Part shown: piece by piece, positions 1 to 9,053 of the stretch
Layout of the letters: each line of letters begins with the position of its first letter
Position numbering within the stretch: position 1 is the first letter of the stretch
From: Alphaproteobacteria bacterium
Lineage (GTDB): Bacteria; Pseudomonadota; Alphaproteobacteria; Acetobacterales; Acetobacteraceae
Reading direction: 5' to 3'
Length of the DNA: 33,011 nt
Assembly (NCBI GenBank): GCA_026400795.1
Contig: JAPLOJ010000413.1
Span: 1-33,011, forward strand
Notes under the pieces: generated by a model
Seen by the model: only the letters and a program-made list of their open reading frames with translations
Told to the model about the DNA's origin: nothing
Database searches by the model: none
Made by a program: the position numbers and the translations under genes

Positions 1-60
1 GAATGGGCCATGATCTGCACCGCCCACAACATCCTCAAGCTCTACAAGGCAACAGGATAA
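1..60 (+). CDS. Transposase C-terminal fragment (IS1182-like DDE transposase), truncated by the window edge
   Basis: Frame 1 reads EWAMICTAHNILKLYKATG*, resembling the C-terminus of IS1182-type transposases (EWxLICxAHNLxKL). Confidence 0.6.
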   Translation, partial: EWAMICTAHNILKLYKATG

Positions 61-139
61 ACAAAGGGGGGCATGCACCAGAAACCTGGCTAGTCTCAAT
101 CTGCAAAAAGGCCGGCGGCCATTATCAGACAGGCTCCTA
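1..139 (+). mobile_element. 3' end of an insertion sequence; the right terminus probably lies at gccattatcagacaggctcctag (about 117-139)
   Basis: Transposase C-terminus followed by a short non-coding tail ending just before the DUF2076 stop codon; the left end is outside the window, so the terminal inverted repeat cannot be confirmed. Confidence 0.45.
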
Positions 140-143
140 GCAT

Positions 144-800
144 TCAAAGCTGTTCTTCGTCGCCCCAATCGGCGCTGGCGTCATTACCGTAATCTGCCGT
201 AGCGTCCGGTTGGGCATCACCGCCCCAAGGCGAAGATGAAGGCACCGCTTCCTGCGCAAAGCTGCCGGAAGATGCGGCCTGCGCCGCACCGCCGCCACCC
301 AAAGCGCCCATCAGCATATTGCCGAGCATGATGCCGCCGGCGACACCGGCCGCGGTGGCAAGCGCGGTGCCAAGGAAGCCACCACCCGGGCGCTGTTGCA
401 GTGCCTGCGGGTTATGGCCGGGCGGGTAATAGGGCTGCGGGCGCGGCGGCATGGGGGCCGGGCGATTGCCGCCGAAAAGCCCGCCGAGCATGCCGCCCTT
501 CTGCGCCTGGCCTTCACGGCGCGCGGCTTCCACTTCCCATTCCAATTGCTGGATACGGTTATTGGCTTCGACCAGCGCCGCTTCCTGCGCAAAGGCAGAT
601 TGCGTGATGCGATAGCGCGCTTCCGGATAGCGCGTGAAAAGCTCCGTGATCAGCCGATCGGCGTCAGGGTCAATCGGCGGTAGGCTTGGCTTCTGCGCCG
701 TGCTGGCACCCCAAGGGCCAGAGGGCGCGCCCTGGGCCGCCGCATTGCCGCTCATCCGCTCAACGAAAGCGGTGATGATCCTGTTTTCCTCATCCGTCAT
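144..800 (-). CDS. DUF2076 domain-containing protein
   Basis: MTDEENRIITAFVERMSG N-terminus, Pro-rich linker, Gly-rich segment GTALATAAGVAGGIMLGNMLMGALGGGG and acidic C-terminus; start placed at the internal ATG before TDEEN. Confidence 0.85.
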   Translation of the reverse strand: MTDEENRIITAFVERMSGNAAAQGAPSGPWGASTAQKPSLPPIDPDADRLITELFTRYPEARYRITQSAFAQEAALVEANNRIQQLEWEVEAARREGQAQKGGMLGGLFGGNRPAPMPPRPQPYYPPGHNPQALQQRPGGGFLGTALATAAGVAGGIMLGNMLMGALGGGGAAQAASSGSFAQEAVPSSSPWGGDAQPDATADYGNDASADWGDEEQL

Positions 801-825
801 TGTGAAATCCTTCTCCCGACATTTT

Positions 826-886
826 AGCATTTTCAAGCCGAGTGGCATCACTTGGCGGCTCGGAAAATGCGCTCAAACAAAGGTTT
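826..886 (+). repeat. Dispersed intergenic repeat, copy A, with REP-like imperfect hairpin
   Basis: 54/61 identical by eye to the reverse complement of 32826-32886; internal inverted repeats CATTTTC(828-834)/GAAAATG(863-869) and GCCGAGTG(837-844)/CACTTGGC(849-856, one G.T). Confidence 0.75.
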
Positions 887-928
887 AGAACGTGCCCCGT
901 GAACGAAGGTGAACGGGACGCGTTCTAA
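885..928. repeat. Long imperfect inverted repeat/hairpin
   Basis: TTAGAACG(885-892) and CGTTCTAA(921-928) are perfect; the stem continues to about 20 pairs with 3 mismatches around loop gaag (905-908). Confidence 0.7.
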
Positions 929-963
929 TGGCGCCGGCGGATTCGCGCCCGCCTGGCTGTACA

Positions 964-1008
964 GGCAGGAATTGGCCCGGGGGGGCCGCGCTTTCAAGCG
1001 CTCCTGCC
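964..1008. other. Compact three-way-junction inverted-repeat structure
   Basis: Outer stem GGCAGGA(964-970)/TCCTGCC(1002-1008) encloses GGCCC-gggg-GGGCC (974-987) and GCGCT-ttca-AGCGC (988-1001). Confidence 0.5.
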
Positions 1009-1046
1009 ACACGTCATGAAACCGACATACGCCTTTGCCCCGTTCC

Positions 1047-1085
1047 GCCAGAAACCATACCGGAACCGGCGCATTCCGGTCTGGC
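1047..1085. other. Extended hairpin
   Basis: GCCAG(1047-1051)/CTGGC(1081-1085) outside ACCGGAA(1059-1065)/TTCCGGT(1074-1080), both perfect. Confidence 0.5.
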
Positions 1086-1203
1086 AAATGAAGCCTTGGC
1101 GTATCTCCAAGCCGCGCGGCCCTGCTCGGCGGTTCGGGGCATGCGACCAAAAATGGATTTGGTGCGCTTACCGCGAACAAAGGCGAAGGCTGCGCGCGCT
1201 AGC
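1086..1203 (+). repeat. Possible diverged second copy (B) of the 826-928 repeat
   Basis: gcaaatgaagccttggcgtatctccaagccgcgcgg...ttcggggcatgcgaccaaaaatggattt...gcgaacaaaggcgaagg parallels copy A; inner stem CTTGG/CCAAG is preserved with a different sequence. Confidence 0.35.
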
Positions 1204-2350
1204 CTTCTGTCCTGGGGTCTGGACCCAAAGGTGGCCATCCCTCTGACCCGGGCGAACCGCGCCTGCTGCGCAGCCACCAGGACCAATCCTCAGGGATCAG
1301 GGAAAAAGGGTCGTGATGGCCGAGCTCTCGTGCAGCCCAAACCGGCCAATGAGGATTCGCCAATGCCGGGCGGCCAAGGAAAATCAGATCCGCATGCCCA
1401 TCACGGACCACCTGATCCGCGATACGCGGCACGCCCAAATTCCAGCTGACACCGACCGGTATGCCAATTTCCCGCCGTAGCCGACCAGCGCGTTCAACCA
1501 TGAAGGCTTCTTCGTTGAAGGGCGGGCTTTCCATTGCGTCCGTATTGAGGCCTAGGCTCAGGTCCGCCAGATCCAGCCCATGCTTGCGCAATTCAGCCAC
1601 CGCCCAAATCGCGTCGGCGAATTGCACGCCAGCGGGGTGGAAATCATCTGATCCCAAACGCATGGTCAGTGGCAGATGTTCGGGCCATACAGAGCGCACC
1701 GCATCCATGGCTTCCCGGTGAAAGCGCAGGCGGTTTTCCAGGCTGCCGCCATAGGCATCGCGGCGTTGATTGGCGAGGGGCGAAAAAAAGCTGGCCCCCA
1801 GATAGCCATGCGCGAAATGCATTTCCAACCACTCGAAGCCGGCTGCCACCGCCCGTCGCGCGGCTTGCGCATAGGCTTGATGAATTTCGTGAATTTCAGC
1901 CTGGGTGAGTTCATGCACAGGGTAGGTGTAGCGGCCACCATAGGTGATTGCCGATGGCCCGCGCACCTGCCAGCCATCTGGATCGTCTGGCGGCAATTGG
2001 GTCTTTCCGTCCCAGGGTTTCCTTTCGCTGCCTTTTCTGCCCGTATGGCCGAGCTGAATGGCGGGCACTGCACCCATTTCCTTGATTATGCGGGCAACCC
2101 GCGCGAGACCTTCAACATGGCGATCATCCCAAATCCCGGCGCAACGTGTTCCGGTTCGGCCATCGGGCAGAATGGCAATCTGTTCCAGAAAGACCAGGCC
2201 AAATCCCCCTGCCGCACGAGACCCGGCAAGCATGACATGGTAATCCGAGACATGCCCATCCACCGCACGATACATGGTCATCGGGGACATCACGATACGA
2301 TTGCGGAGCGTGACACTTTTCAGGCTGAAAGGGCTGAACAGATCAGGCAT
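1199..2350 (-). CDS. NADH:flavin oxidoreductase, Old Yellow Enzyme family
   Basis: LFSPFSLKSVTLRNRIVMSPMTMYRAVDGHVSDYHV, GFEWLEMHFAHGYLGASFFSPLANQRRDAYGGSLENRLRF: OYE TIM-barrel hallmarks. Confidence 0.92.
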   Translation of the reverse strand: MPDLFSPFSLKSVTLRNRIVMSPMTMYRAVDGHVSDYHVMLAGSRAAGGFGLVFLEQIAILPDGRTGTRCAGIWDDRHVEGLARVARIIKEMGAVPAIQLGHTGRKGSERKPWDGKTQLPPDDPDGWQVRGPSAITYGGRYTYPVHELTQAEIHEIHQAYAQAARRAVAAGFEWLEMHFAHGYLGASFFSPLANQRRDAYGGSLENRLRFHREAMDAVRSVWPEHLPLTMRLGSDDFHPAGVQFADAIWAVAELRKHGLDLADLSLGLNTDAMESPPFNEEAFMVERAGRLRREIGIPVGVSWNLGVPRIADQVVRDGHADLIFLGRPALANPHWPVWAARELGHHDPFSLIPEDWSWWLRSRRGSPGSEGWPPLGPDPRTEG

Positions 2351-2465
2351 GGATCAGCCCTGCGCTTTCAGACGTTACGCGCGGAACAGTCAACAACACG
2401 GCACGCGCGGCTGATGCCCCGTTGCACGCTGTAAGCATTGACCAGTTCCGGGCTGTTGATTGCAG

Positions 2466-2729
2466 TCACTTCCGCCCGGCGATGAAGGCAACGCCGCGGG
2501 GGCCGATTTTTTCCGCATGCGGATAATTGGCAGGCACGGCGCATGTATCACCCAAACGGAAGGTCTCGGCCTTGCCATCGCGCGTGATGGTCATTTCGCC
2601 ACCTAAAATCATCAGGCGCGCATCCCATGAATGGACATGGTCAGGGTTTTCCAGCTCAGCACGAAAGCCGCCATAATTTACTTCGTAGCCTTCGCGCCTC
2701 AGGCTTTCTTCAAATTGGTCGCGTGTCAT
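2466..2729 (-). CDS. Small cupin-domain protein
   Basis: 87 aa with HVHSWDARLMILGGEMTITRDGKAETFRLGDTCAVPANYPHAEKIGPRG cupin pattern. Confidence 0.8.
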   Translation of the reverse strand: MTRDQFEESLRREGYEVNYGGFRAELENPDHVHSWDARLMILGGEMTITRDGKAETFRLGDTCAVPANYPHAEKIGPRGVAFIAGRK

Positions 2730-2997
2730 ATGGGTTCCTTTCCTGAGTTTGGCCGCGGCCCTGGCATCTTTTGTGCCGATCCAGGGATGTTTTCATCAAA
2801 CACCGAATGAAGCAAAGACTAGCATCACGGTCCAGGGCGCACCAGAGAGAAGTCTTGGTTCTGATGCGCGCTGAATTGGTGCCGCCTGCAACAAGGATAC
2901 ATCGTTAGCCGACATGCTGACCGTGGCTTGCCGCTGTGTCCTGATCAAGGGCGATGCTGCGGCGCTGTGGCATGTTGTTCTTGTTGGTGTGCACGCC

Positions 2998-3351
2998 TTA
3001 GCGCGCCCAAGCCTGGAGGCGCGGGCGCAAGCGCAGAAAGCCGCGGTAGGCGCCTTCCATCACAAAGAGCAAAGGCGGAAACCGTGCCGCCAAGCCAAAC
3101 GGGCGGAGCAGAGGAATGGCGCGCCACATGGCCGCAAATGCCGCAGCGCCATGCAATAGCGGCCCTTCGCCTTCACGCGCATGAAACCGCGCCAGTAGCA
3201 GCGCCGGATCAATCGGGCAGGCCGCGCCCGCCGAGGCAACATCGACAAAAGCAATCGCGCCGCGCTTATCCAGCCGGCGCATCAGCGCAATTTCCCGCTG
3301 GCAAAGCGGGCAAGCACCATCAAACCAGATTGTCACATGTGCGGGACTCAT
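2998..3351 (-). CDS. DCC-family (DUF393) thiol-disulfide oxidoreductase-like protein
   Basis: VTIWFDGACPLCQREIALMRRLDKRGAIAFVDV with DxxCxxC DCC motif. Confidence 0.85.
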   Translation of the reverse strand: MSPAHVTIWFDGACPLCQREIALMRRLDKRGAIAFVDVASAGAACPIDPALLLARFHAREGEGPLLHGAAAFAAMWRAIPLLRPFGLAARFPPLLFVMEGAYRGFLRLRPRLQAWAR

Positions 3352-3477
3352 GCGTTCGATATCAGGCGTTTATTCCGTATTTGCAAGGCCGCTGCTTAGC
3401 CTAAAAGGCTACCGGGCTGGTGCTTCCAGATGGGGCGTGCAGCGCAGCGCCAGACGGAAAATTCATAACCTCAATCA

Positions 3478-4455
3478 TCAGTCCACCTTTGCCCCTGACC
3501 TGCGGATAACTTCCCCCCAACGTTGATGTTCCTGTTCAAGGAAGCGCGTAAAAGTCTCGGCGTCGCTGCCAATGGAATCAACGCCAAGCGTTGTCATCCT
3601 GGCGCGAAGATCCGGCGCCTGCATCGCGGTGGCTATTTCCTGCGCTAATCGCTTGACGATGCCTGTATCTACCCCAGAAGGAAACATCGCGCCCTGCCAA
3701 ACCGTTACATCGAAGCCAGGCAGGCCAGATTCAGCAATAGTTGGAACTCCGGGCAGGGACGCGGCACGCATCATCCCGCTGACTGCCAAGCCACGCAATT
3801 GCCCTGCCGCGATAGCAGGGCCGGAGGAGAGCACATTATCGAAGGCAACCGCGACACGCCCAGCCATCAGATCGGTCAACAAAGGCGGGCTGCCGCGATA
3901 TGGCACATGCACCATGTCGATCCCAGCGGCTGCCTTGATCATTTCCATTGCAAGATGCCCGGCCGTACCGTTGCCTGCTGAACCATAAGACAAAGGGGGT
4001 ATCGCGGAACGCGCGAGAGCCAAAAGCTCCCGAAAATTGCTGACGGGCAAGGCAGGGTTTGCAACCATGACATAGGGCGCCGAGGTCAATAACGAAATTG
4101 GCGTGAACCCCCGCATCGGATCAAAAGGCAATTGCCGGAAAAGATGCGCATTTGTGACATGGCTTGGGCCAGTTAGCAGAAGTGTATAGCCATCCGGTGC
4201 CGCCCGCGCGGCGGCTTCGGTGCCAATGTTTCCCGCACCGCCCGGGCGATTATCCACAATGAATTGCTGGCCCAACCGTTCGGAAAGCTTCTGCGCCAAG
4301 GCCCGTGCCACAGCATCCGCACCACCGCCCGCGGCGAAAGGAACAATGATTCGCACAGACCGAACAGGATAGGCATCCTGCCCCAAGGCTGGTGTGGATA
4401 GCATCGCGGTCATATACGCAAGAGCGTCACGCCGACTGATAGCCTGCATCTTCAT
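3478..4455 (-). CDS. Tripartite tricarboxylate transporter (Bug family) substrate-binding protein
   Basis: YPVRSVRIIVPFAAGGGADAVARALAQKLSERLGQQFIVDNRPGGAGNIGTEAAARAAPDGYTLL is the Bug signature. Confidence 0.93.
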   Translation of the reverse strand: MKMQAISRRDALAYMTAMLSTPALGQDAYPVRSVRIIVPFAAGGGADAVARALAQKLSERLGQQFIVDNRPGGAGNIGTEAAARAAPDGYTLLLTGPSHVTNAHLFRQLPFDPMRGFTPISLLTSAPYVMVANPALPVSNFRELLALARSAIPPLSYGSAGNGTAGHLAMEMIKAAAGIDMVHVPYRGSPPLLTDLMAGRVAVAFDNVLSSGPAIAAGQLRGLAVSGMMRAASLPGVPTIAESGLPGFDVTVWQGAMFPSGVDTGIVKRLAQEIATAMQAPDLRARMTTLGVDSIGSDAETFTRFLEQEHQRWGEVIRRSGAKVD

Positions 4456-4474
4456 GCCCCATTATGTACAGCCT

Positions 4475-5356
4475 TTAACCCCGGGCAGAGTAGCTTCGGA
4501 ACATTTCCAGCAGCGCCACAACGTCGCGCCCGCGGTAGCCGGTCGCCAGCGCTGTGGCCATCAATTCCCGCACAATCGACGTTGCTGGCGTGGGCTGATG
4601 CAAGGCCCGGCCAAAATCAATCGCCAGCGCAAGATCCTTTTCGCCGAGTTCCATCTTGAAGCCGGGGTCGAAATCATTCTTCAGCGCCTTGGGAAAGCGC
4701 TTGGTGAAGTGAAAGGATCGGCCGCCACTTTGTGAGAGCACCTCATAAAGCTTTTCTGGTGCGACGCCGGCGGCCTCCCCCAAAGCGAAAGCCTCGCAAG
4801 CAATCAGAACATTGCCCATGGACATCATGTTATTGACAAGTTTCACCGCCTTCGCGGTGCCCACCGGTCCGGTGTGCGACCAGGACTGACCAAGGCTTTG
4901 CAGCACAGGTTCCGCACGCTTGATGTCGGCCATATCGCCGCCAACAATCAGGACCAATTCACCGCGAAGTGACTCTGCGGGGCCGCCACTCACCGGGCAG
5001 TCAATCACCGCCAGGCCCTTGGCTGCGGCCGCTGTGCCAATTTCACGCATCGTATCTGGGTCAAGCGTTGAGAGTTCAAGGATAAGCGAACCGGGCTCGG
5101 CTGAATCAATCAATCCACCTGGGCTGAGCCAGGCGGCCTTTGCAGCCGCCGGGTCCGGCAGGCTTGTCAGAACTGTTTTTCGCCCTGCAAGGGCCGCGTC
5201 AACCGTCTCCGCTACAGCGACCTGACGCTCGGCCAATTCCTGGCGGCGCGCTGGGTTGATGTCATACCCAAGGACATCAAAGCCTTTTTCAGTAAGGCGG
5301 GCGGCCATATTCGCCCCCATCTGACCCATGCCAAAAACGGCGATCTGTTCCTTCAT
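4475..5356 (-). CDS. NAD(P)-dependent oxidoreductase, 3-hydroxyisobutyrate dehydrogenase family
   Basis: MKEQIAVFGMGQMGANMAARLTEKGFDVLGYD Rossmann motif; DCPVSGGPAESLRGELVLIVGG; KLVNNM; start placed at the internal ATG. Confidence 0.9.
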   Translation of the reverse strand: MKEQIAVFGMGQMGANMAARLTEKGFDVLGYDINPARRQELAERQVAVAETVDAALAGRKTVLTSLPDPAAAKAAWLSPGGLIDSAEPGSLILELSTLDPDTMREIGTAAAAKGLAVIDCPVSGGPAESLRGELVLIVGGDMADIKRAEPVLQSLGQSWSHTGPVGTAKAVKLVNNMMSMGNVLIACEAFALGEAAGVAPEKLYEVLSQSGGRSFHFTKRFPKALKNDFDPGFKMELGEKDLALAIDFGRALHQPTPATSIVRELMATALATGYRGRDVVALLEMFRSYSARG

Positions 5357-5524
5357 TTCTCGACCCTTCAAAACATACGCAAAATACGATGACCGATGAA
5401 TACCGGTCTTGGAAGGCCACCGCTCCTCTTGGAGGCGCCGCGCCTGTCCCCTAATGTCCAGTCTTATCCTCTGCGTCGGGCATGTCCATGCTGGGCAGGA
5501 AACACCCAAGGGAGCCGTAACCGC

Positions 5525-7159
5525 ATGTCCAGCCCTATGCATGATTTTATCGTCATTGGTGCAGGTTCTTCCGGCGCTACGCTTGCTGCGCGGTTGAGTG
5601 AGAGCGGCCGGTATAGGGTATTGCTGCTTGAAGCAGGCATTGAAGGCAGTGATTTCTTTTGGTCCCGCGTGCCCGCCGGCGTTTCCAAATTGATCAACAA
5701 TCCCGCGGTGAATTGGTGCTTTACCTCAGAACCCGATGAGGGATCAGGCGGGCGGCGTATTGAGGTGCCGCGTGGCAAGATGCTCGGGGGCACATCGTCC
5801 ATCAATGGCATGGTGTTCATGCGTGGCCAACCGCAAGATTATGATCATTGGGCGCAGCTCGGCAATCGCGGTTGGAGTTGGGATGATGTATTGCCGGTGT
5901 TCAAGCGCATGGAAAGCTATGATGGCGGCGATGATGCGCTGCGCGGCCGAAGCGGCCCGTTGCGCGTGACCGATACGCCACGCCACCAGGTGCCTTTGCT
6001 CGAAAAAATGATCGAAGCGGCGGGCAAGATCGGCCTTCCCTATAATCCGGATCTCAACGGCGTGCGTCAGGAAGGCATTGGCATGTCACAGGTAACGATC
6101 GCGAGGGGGCGTCGCCAAAGCACTGCCTTCGCCTATCTGGACCCGGCGCGCGGCCGACCTAATCTGACGATTGAAAAAGACGCCTTGGTGCAGACCCTTA
6201 TTCTGGAAGGCAGGCGCTGTCTTGGTGTACGCTATATGCTCCATGGTCAACCACGTGAGGCGCGGGCCGCAGGAGAGGTGATTGTCTGCTCTGGCACGAT
6301 CAATTCGCCTAAGCTGCTTGAATTATCGGGTATAGGTCAGCCGGATCTGCTGCGCGCCCACGGGATTACGCCAGTACATCCGCTGAAGGGTGTTGGTGAG
6401 AATTTGCGGGACCATTATTCGCCGCGCGTGAAGTTTGAAATCATTGCACGCAACGCCACCTTCAACGACAATGCGCGCGGCTGGCGCCTGGTGCGGGAGG
6501 CCGCAAAATACGCGCTATTCGGCGATGGCTTTCTGGCGCGCACGGCGGTGCCGATACGCATGTATTTCCGTACGCGCGCGGGTTTGGAGGCGCCGGATGC
6601 CACGATTTCCGTGCTGCCCTTTCTGTATGAGATGGTGAACCAGGAGAGGCGAATTGCGAAGCGCCGCGGCATCACCATGAACATCAATGTGCTCCGGTCC
6701 GAAAGCACCGGATCAATCCATATAGAATCAGCCAATCCGGCCGAAGCGCCGGCGATCCGCTTCAATTTCCTGTCTGCACAACATGATCGTGATGGATTAT
6801 TGGCCGCTATTCGCACGGGACGGGAGCTGATGGCGACCTCTCCCTTGAAGGAAATGACAGGGCAGGAGATTGCGCCGGGCGCGCAGATCCAGTCGGACGC
6901 CGACCTCCTGGAATGGGTGCGCAACACCGCTGAGACCACCTATCACCCCGTAGGCACCTGCAAGATGGGCCAGGACGCAATGGCGGTTGTGGACCCTGAA
7001 CTTCGGGTACATGGCATTGAGGGGCTACGCGTGGCGGATGCTTCCATCATGCCAACGCTGACAAGCGGCAATACCAATGCGCCTTGCATCATGATCGGCG
7101 AGAAATGTGCTGAAATGGTTCTGGGTGCCGCTATGGCAACAGCGCGCCACGCCGCCTGA
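5525..7159 (+). CDS. GMC-family FAD oxidoreductase (choline dehydrogenase-like)
   Basis: FIVIGAGSSGATLAARLSESGRYRVLLLEAG; PRGKMLGGTSSINGMVFMRG; GTINSPKLLELSGIG; TYHPVGTCKMG. Confidence 0.93.
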   Translation: MSSPMHDFIVIGAGSSGATLAARLSESGRYRVLLLEAGIEGSDFFWSRVPAGVSKLINNPAVNWCFTSEPDEGSGGRRIEVPRGKMLGGTSSINGMVFMRGQPQDYDHWAQLGNRGWSWDDVLPVFKRMESYDGGDDALRGRSGPLRVTDTPRHQVPLLEKMIEAAGKIGLPYNPDLNGVRQEGIGMSQVTIARGRRQSTAFAYLDPARGRPNLTIEKDALVQTLILEGRRCLGVRYMLHGQPREARAAGEVIVCSGTINSPKLLELSGIGQPDLLRAHGITPVHPLKGVGENLRDHYSPRVKFEIIARNATFNDNARGWRLVREAAKYALFGDGFLARTAVPIRMYFRTRAGLEAPDATISVLPFLYEMVNQERRIAKRRGITMNINVLRSESTGSIHIESANPAEAPAIRFNFLSAQHDRDGLLAAIRTGRELMATSPLKEMTGQEIAPGAQIQSDADLLEWVRNTAETTYHPVGTCKMGQDAMAVVDPELRVHGIEGLRVADASIMPTLTSGNTNAPCIMIGEKCAEMVLGAAMATARHAA

Positions 7160-7165
7160 AGCGCA

Positions 7166-8671
7166 TCACGTATATACAAAGGCAGAATCGTGCAGGTCTA
7201 TCCTGGGGAATTCATCCTTTTCCGCCCAGTAATCCTGATTATGCATCCATTCCGGCTTGTCGCCGCGTTGCGGCAACAGATGCATGCCTCGCATCAGATA
7301 GCCTGGATTGAAATTTTCCGAATCAATCCACGGGAGGATTGGCATGTTATGGTCCTCCTCACGCAGGGCGACCTCAACCTGCTTTTTGCCGCCTGCATCC
7401 ATATGCTTCAGCAATTTACAGACAAAATCCCCGACCAAATCCGCGCGCAGCGTCCATGATGCCCGGAAATAGCCGAAGACCCAGACCATATTCGGAATGC
7501 CAGTAAACATCATGCCGCGATAGGTGACCGTTTCATGGAAATCGAGTGGCTTTCCATCAATTTCAAAGGCGATATCACCCAGAATATTCAAGTTGAAGCC
7601 GGTAGCAGCCACGACGATATCTGCCTCAATCTCCTGGCCGGATTTGGTCACGATGCCTTTTTCCGAAAATCGTTCGATTTCGTCGGTAACAACACTCGCC
7701 TTGCCGCTGGCGATGCCATGGAAAAGATCACCATTCGGGACAAAGGCCATGCGTTGGCGCCAGGGGCGATATCTGGGCGTGAAATGAGTAGCGATATCAT
7801 AATCGTCACCGACGATGCCGCGAATGCCATCCAATAGGGCTTCCTTGACCTTTTCTGGCTGGGAAAAGGTCATTTTGGCGAATTTATCCTGTTCGAACAG
7901 AATCTTTCGGCGCGTGATTTCATGGATCCAGTCTTCTGAAATGCCAAGGCTGCGCAATTCCTCGGCAATCTCGATCACATTGCGGCCAACGCGGAAATAG
8001 GTGGGGGATCGCTGCAGCATAACGACATGGGCTGCCTTGGATGCCATGGCCGGGATGATGGTTGCGGCACTTGCCCCGGAACCAATGACCAGAATGCGCT
8101 TATCCGCATATTCCAGATCTTCCGGCCATTCTTCCGAATGAACCAAGCGGCCCTGATAGGCTGAGACATTTGGCCATTCAGGCATATAGCCTTGGCGATG
8201 GCGATAATAACCCTGGCACATATACAAAAATCCGCAGGTGAAGCGGCGGGCAACTTCCTTGGCCTTGTCGAAAACCTCTAGGGTCCAAAGCTTGGACTTA
8301 CTGTCCCAAGCTGCATGGGTGATATGATGGCGATAACGAATATGCTTCGCGATATCATTTTCTGATATGACTTCGCCCATGTAGCGGAGGATTTCTTCGG
8401 CGGTTGCTATGGGGGCGCCGCGCCAAGGTTTGAACCGATAGCCGAAGGTATGAAGATCGCTATCTGAACGAATGCCGGGATATTTATGCGTCCACCATGT
8501 TCCGCCAAATGTCTCCTCATTTTCCAGCACCACGAAGCTTTTGTCTGGGCACTGCGTGGTGAGGTGATAGGCCGCCCCAACGCCTGAAATTCCCGCGCCA
8601 ACGATCAGTACATCGTAATGTTCAGTGGTAACAGAATGACGGGGAGTATGCATTACGGCGGTATCAGGCAT
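7166..8671 (-). CDS. Flavin-binding monooxygenase, EthA-like Baeyer-Villiger monooxygenase
   Basis: DVLIVGAGISGVGAAYHL; GGTWWTHKYPGIRSDSDLHTFGYRFKPW; BVMO fingerprint YQGRLVHSEEWP followed by ILVIGSGASAATI. Confidence 0.9.
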   Translation of the reverse strand: MPDTAVMHTPRHSVTTEHYDVLIVGAGISGVGAAYHLTTQCPDKSFVVLENEETFGGTWWTHKYPGIRSDSDLHTFGYRFKPWRGAPIATAEEILRYMGEVISENDIAKHIRYRHHITHAAWDSKSKLWTLEVFDKAKEVARRFTCGFLYMCQGYYRHRQGYMPEWPNVSAYQGRLVHSEEWPEDLEYADKRILVIGSGASAATIIPAMASKAAHVVMLQRSPTYFRVGRNVIEIAEELRSLGISEDWIHEITRRKILFEQDKFAKMTFSQPEKVKEALLDGIRGIVGDDYDIATHFTPRYRPWRQRMAFVPNGDLFHGIASGKASVVTDEIERFSEKGIVTKSGQEIEADIVVAATGFNLNILGDIAFEIDGKPLDFHETVTYRGMMFTGIPNMVWVFGYFRASWTLRADLVGDFVCKLLKHMDAGGKKQVEVALREEDHNMPILPWIDSENFNPGYLMRGMHLLPQRGDKPEWMHNQDYWAEKDEFPRIDLHDSAFVYT

Positions 8672-8923
8672 GCGACTTGTCTTTCCTGGTCATCTTGAAA
8701 ACCTGAGGTCTTCAATAGGAATAAGCATAGCAGGGCAGCGGCACTTGGGCGAGGTCAATACCATCTGGTCATCGAATGGCATGCACCGGGTATCTCTGGG
8801 ATATTGGCGGAGACGCTTCATCCTAGGTTCGGGGTAGCGCTGTAGCGATCTGCTGTCACCGTAAAGCTTCGGGAACGGGCCTTCGCCCCTGCAGGAGCCC
8901 TCTGCCTGATTTATACCGAACCC

Positions 8924-9006
8924 TGCCCACCGGGGGACTTGAACCCCCACACCCTTGCGGGCTGCGGATTTTAAGTCCGCTGCGTCTACCATTCCGCCAG
9001 GCGGGC
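8924..9006 (-). tRNA. tRNA-Leu (anticodon TAA)
   Basis: Reverse complement GCCCGCCTGGCGGAATGGTAGACGCAGCGGACTTAAAATCCGCAGCCCGCAAGGGTGTGGGGGTTCAAGTCCCCCGGTGGGCA; acceptor stem, D arm, CTTAAAA anticodon loop, class II variable arm and GTTCAAGTC T-loop present; CCA not encoded. Confidence 0.95.
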
Positions 9007-9053
9007 CAGGACAGCGCTTTCTAGACTTTTTCTGCGGCGGGTGAAATCACCCC

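Noticed and set aside
928-1449. 173-aa plus-strand ORF in the repeat-rich intergenic region
   Set aside because: Covers hairpins and antisense OYE sequence; no domain, Pro/Arg-rich composition
1676-2434. 252-aa plus-strand ORF antisense to OYE
   Set aside because: No recognisable motifs; shadow ORF of a conserved gene
2815-2867. Interleaved 6-bp complementary pairs AAGACT/AGTCTT and GCATCA/TGATGC suggesting a pseudoknot upstream of the cupin gene
   Set aside because: Two 6-bp matches in about 50 bp are easily found by chance and nothing else supports a riboswitch
3395-3415. Small palindrome TAGCCTaaaAGGCTA between the DUF393 and Bug genes
   Set aside because: Short stem without a T tract; not enough for a terminator or operator call
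8690-8992. 100-aa ORF starting MVDAADLKSAARKGVGVQVPR
   Set aside because: Its N-terminus is a translation of tRNA-Leu; a known type of false ORF
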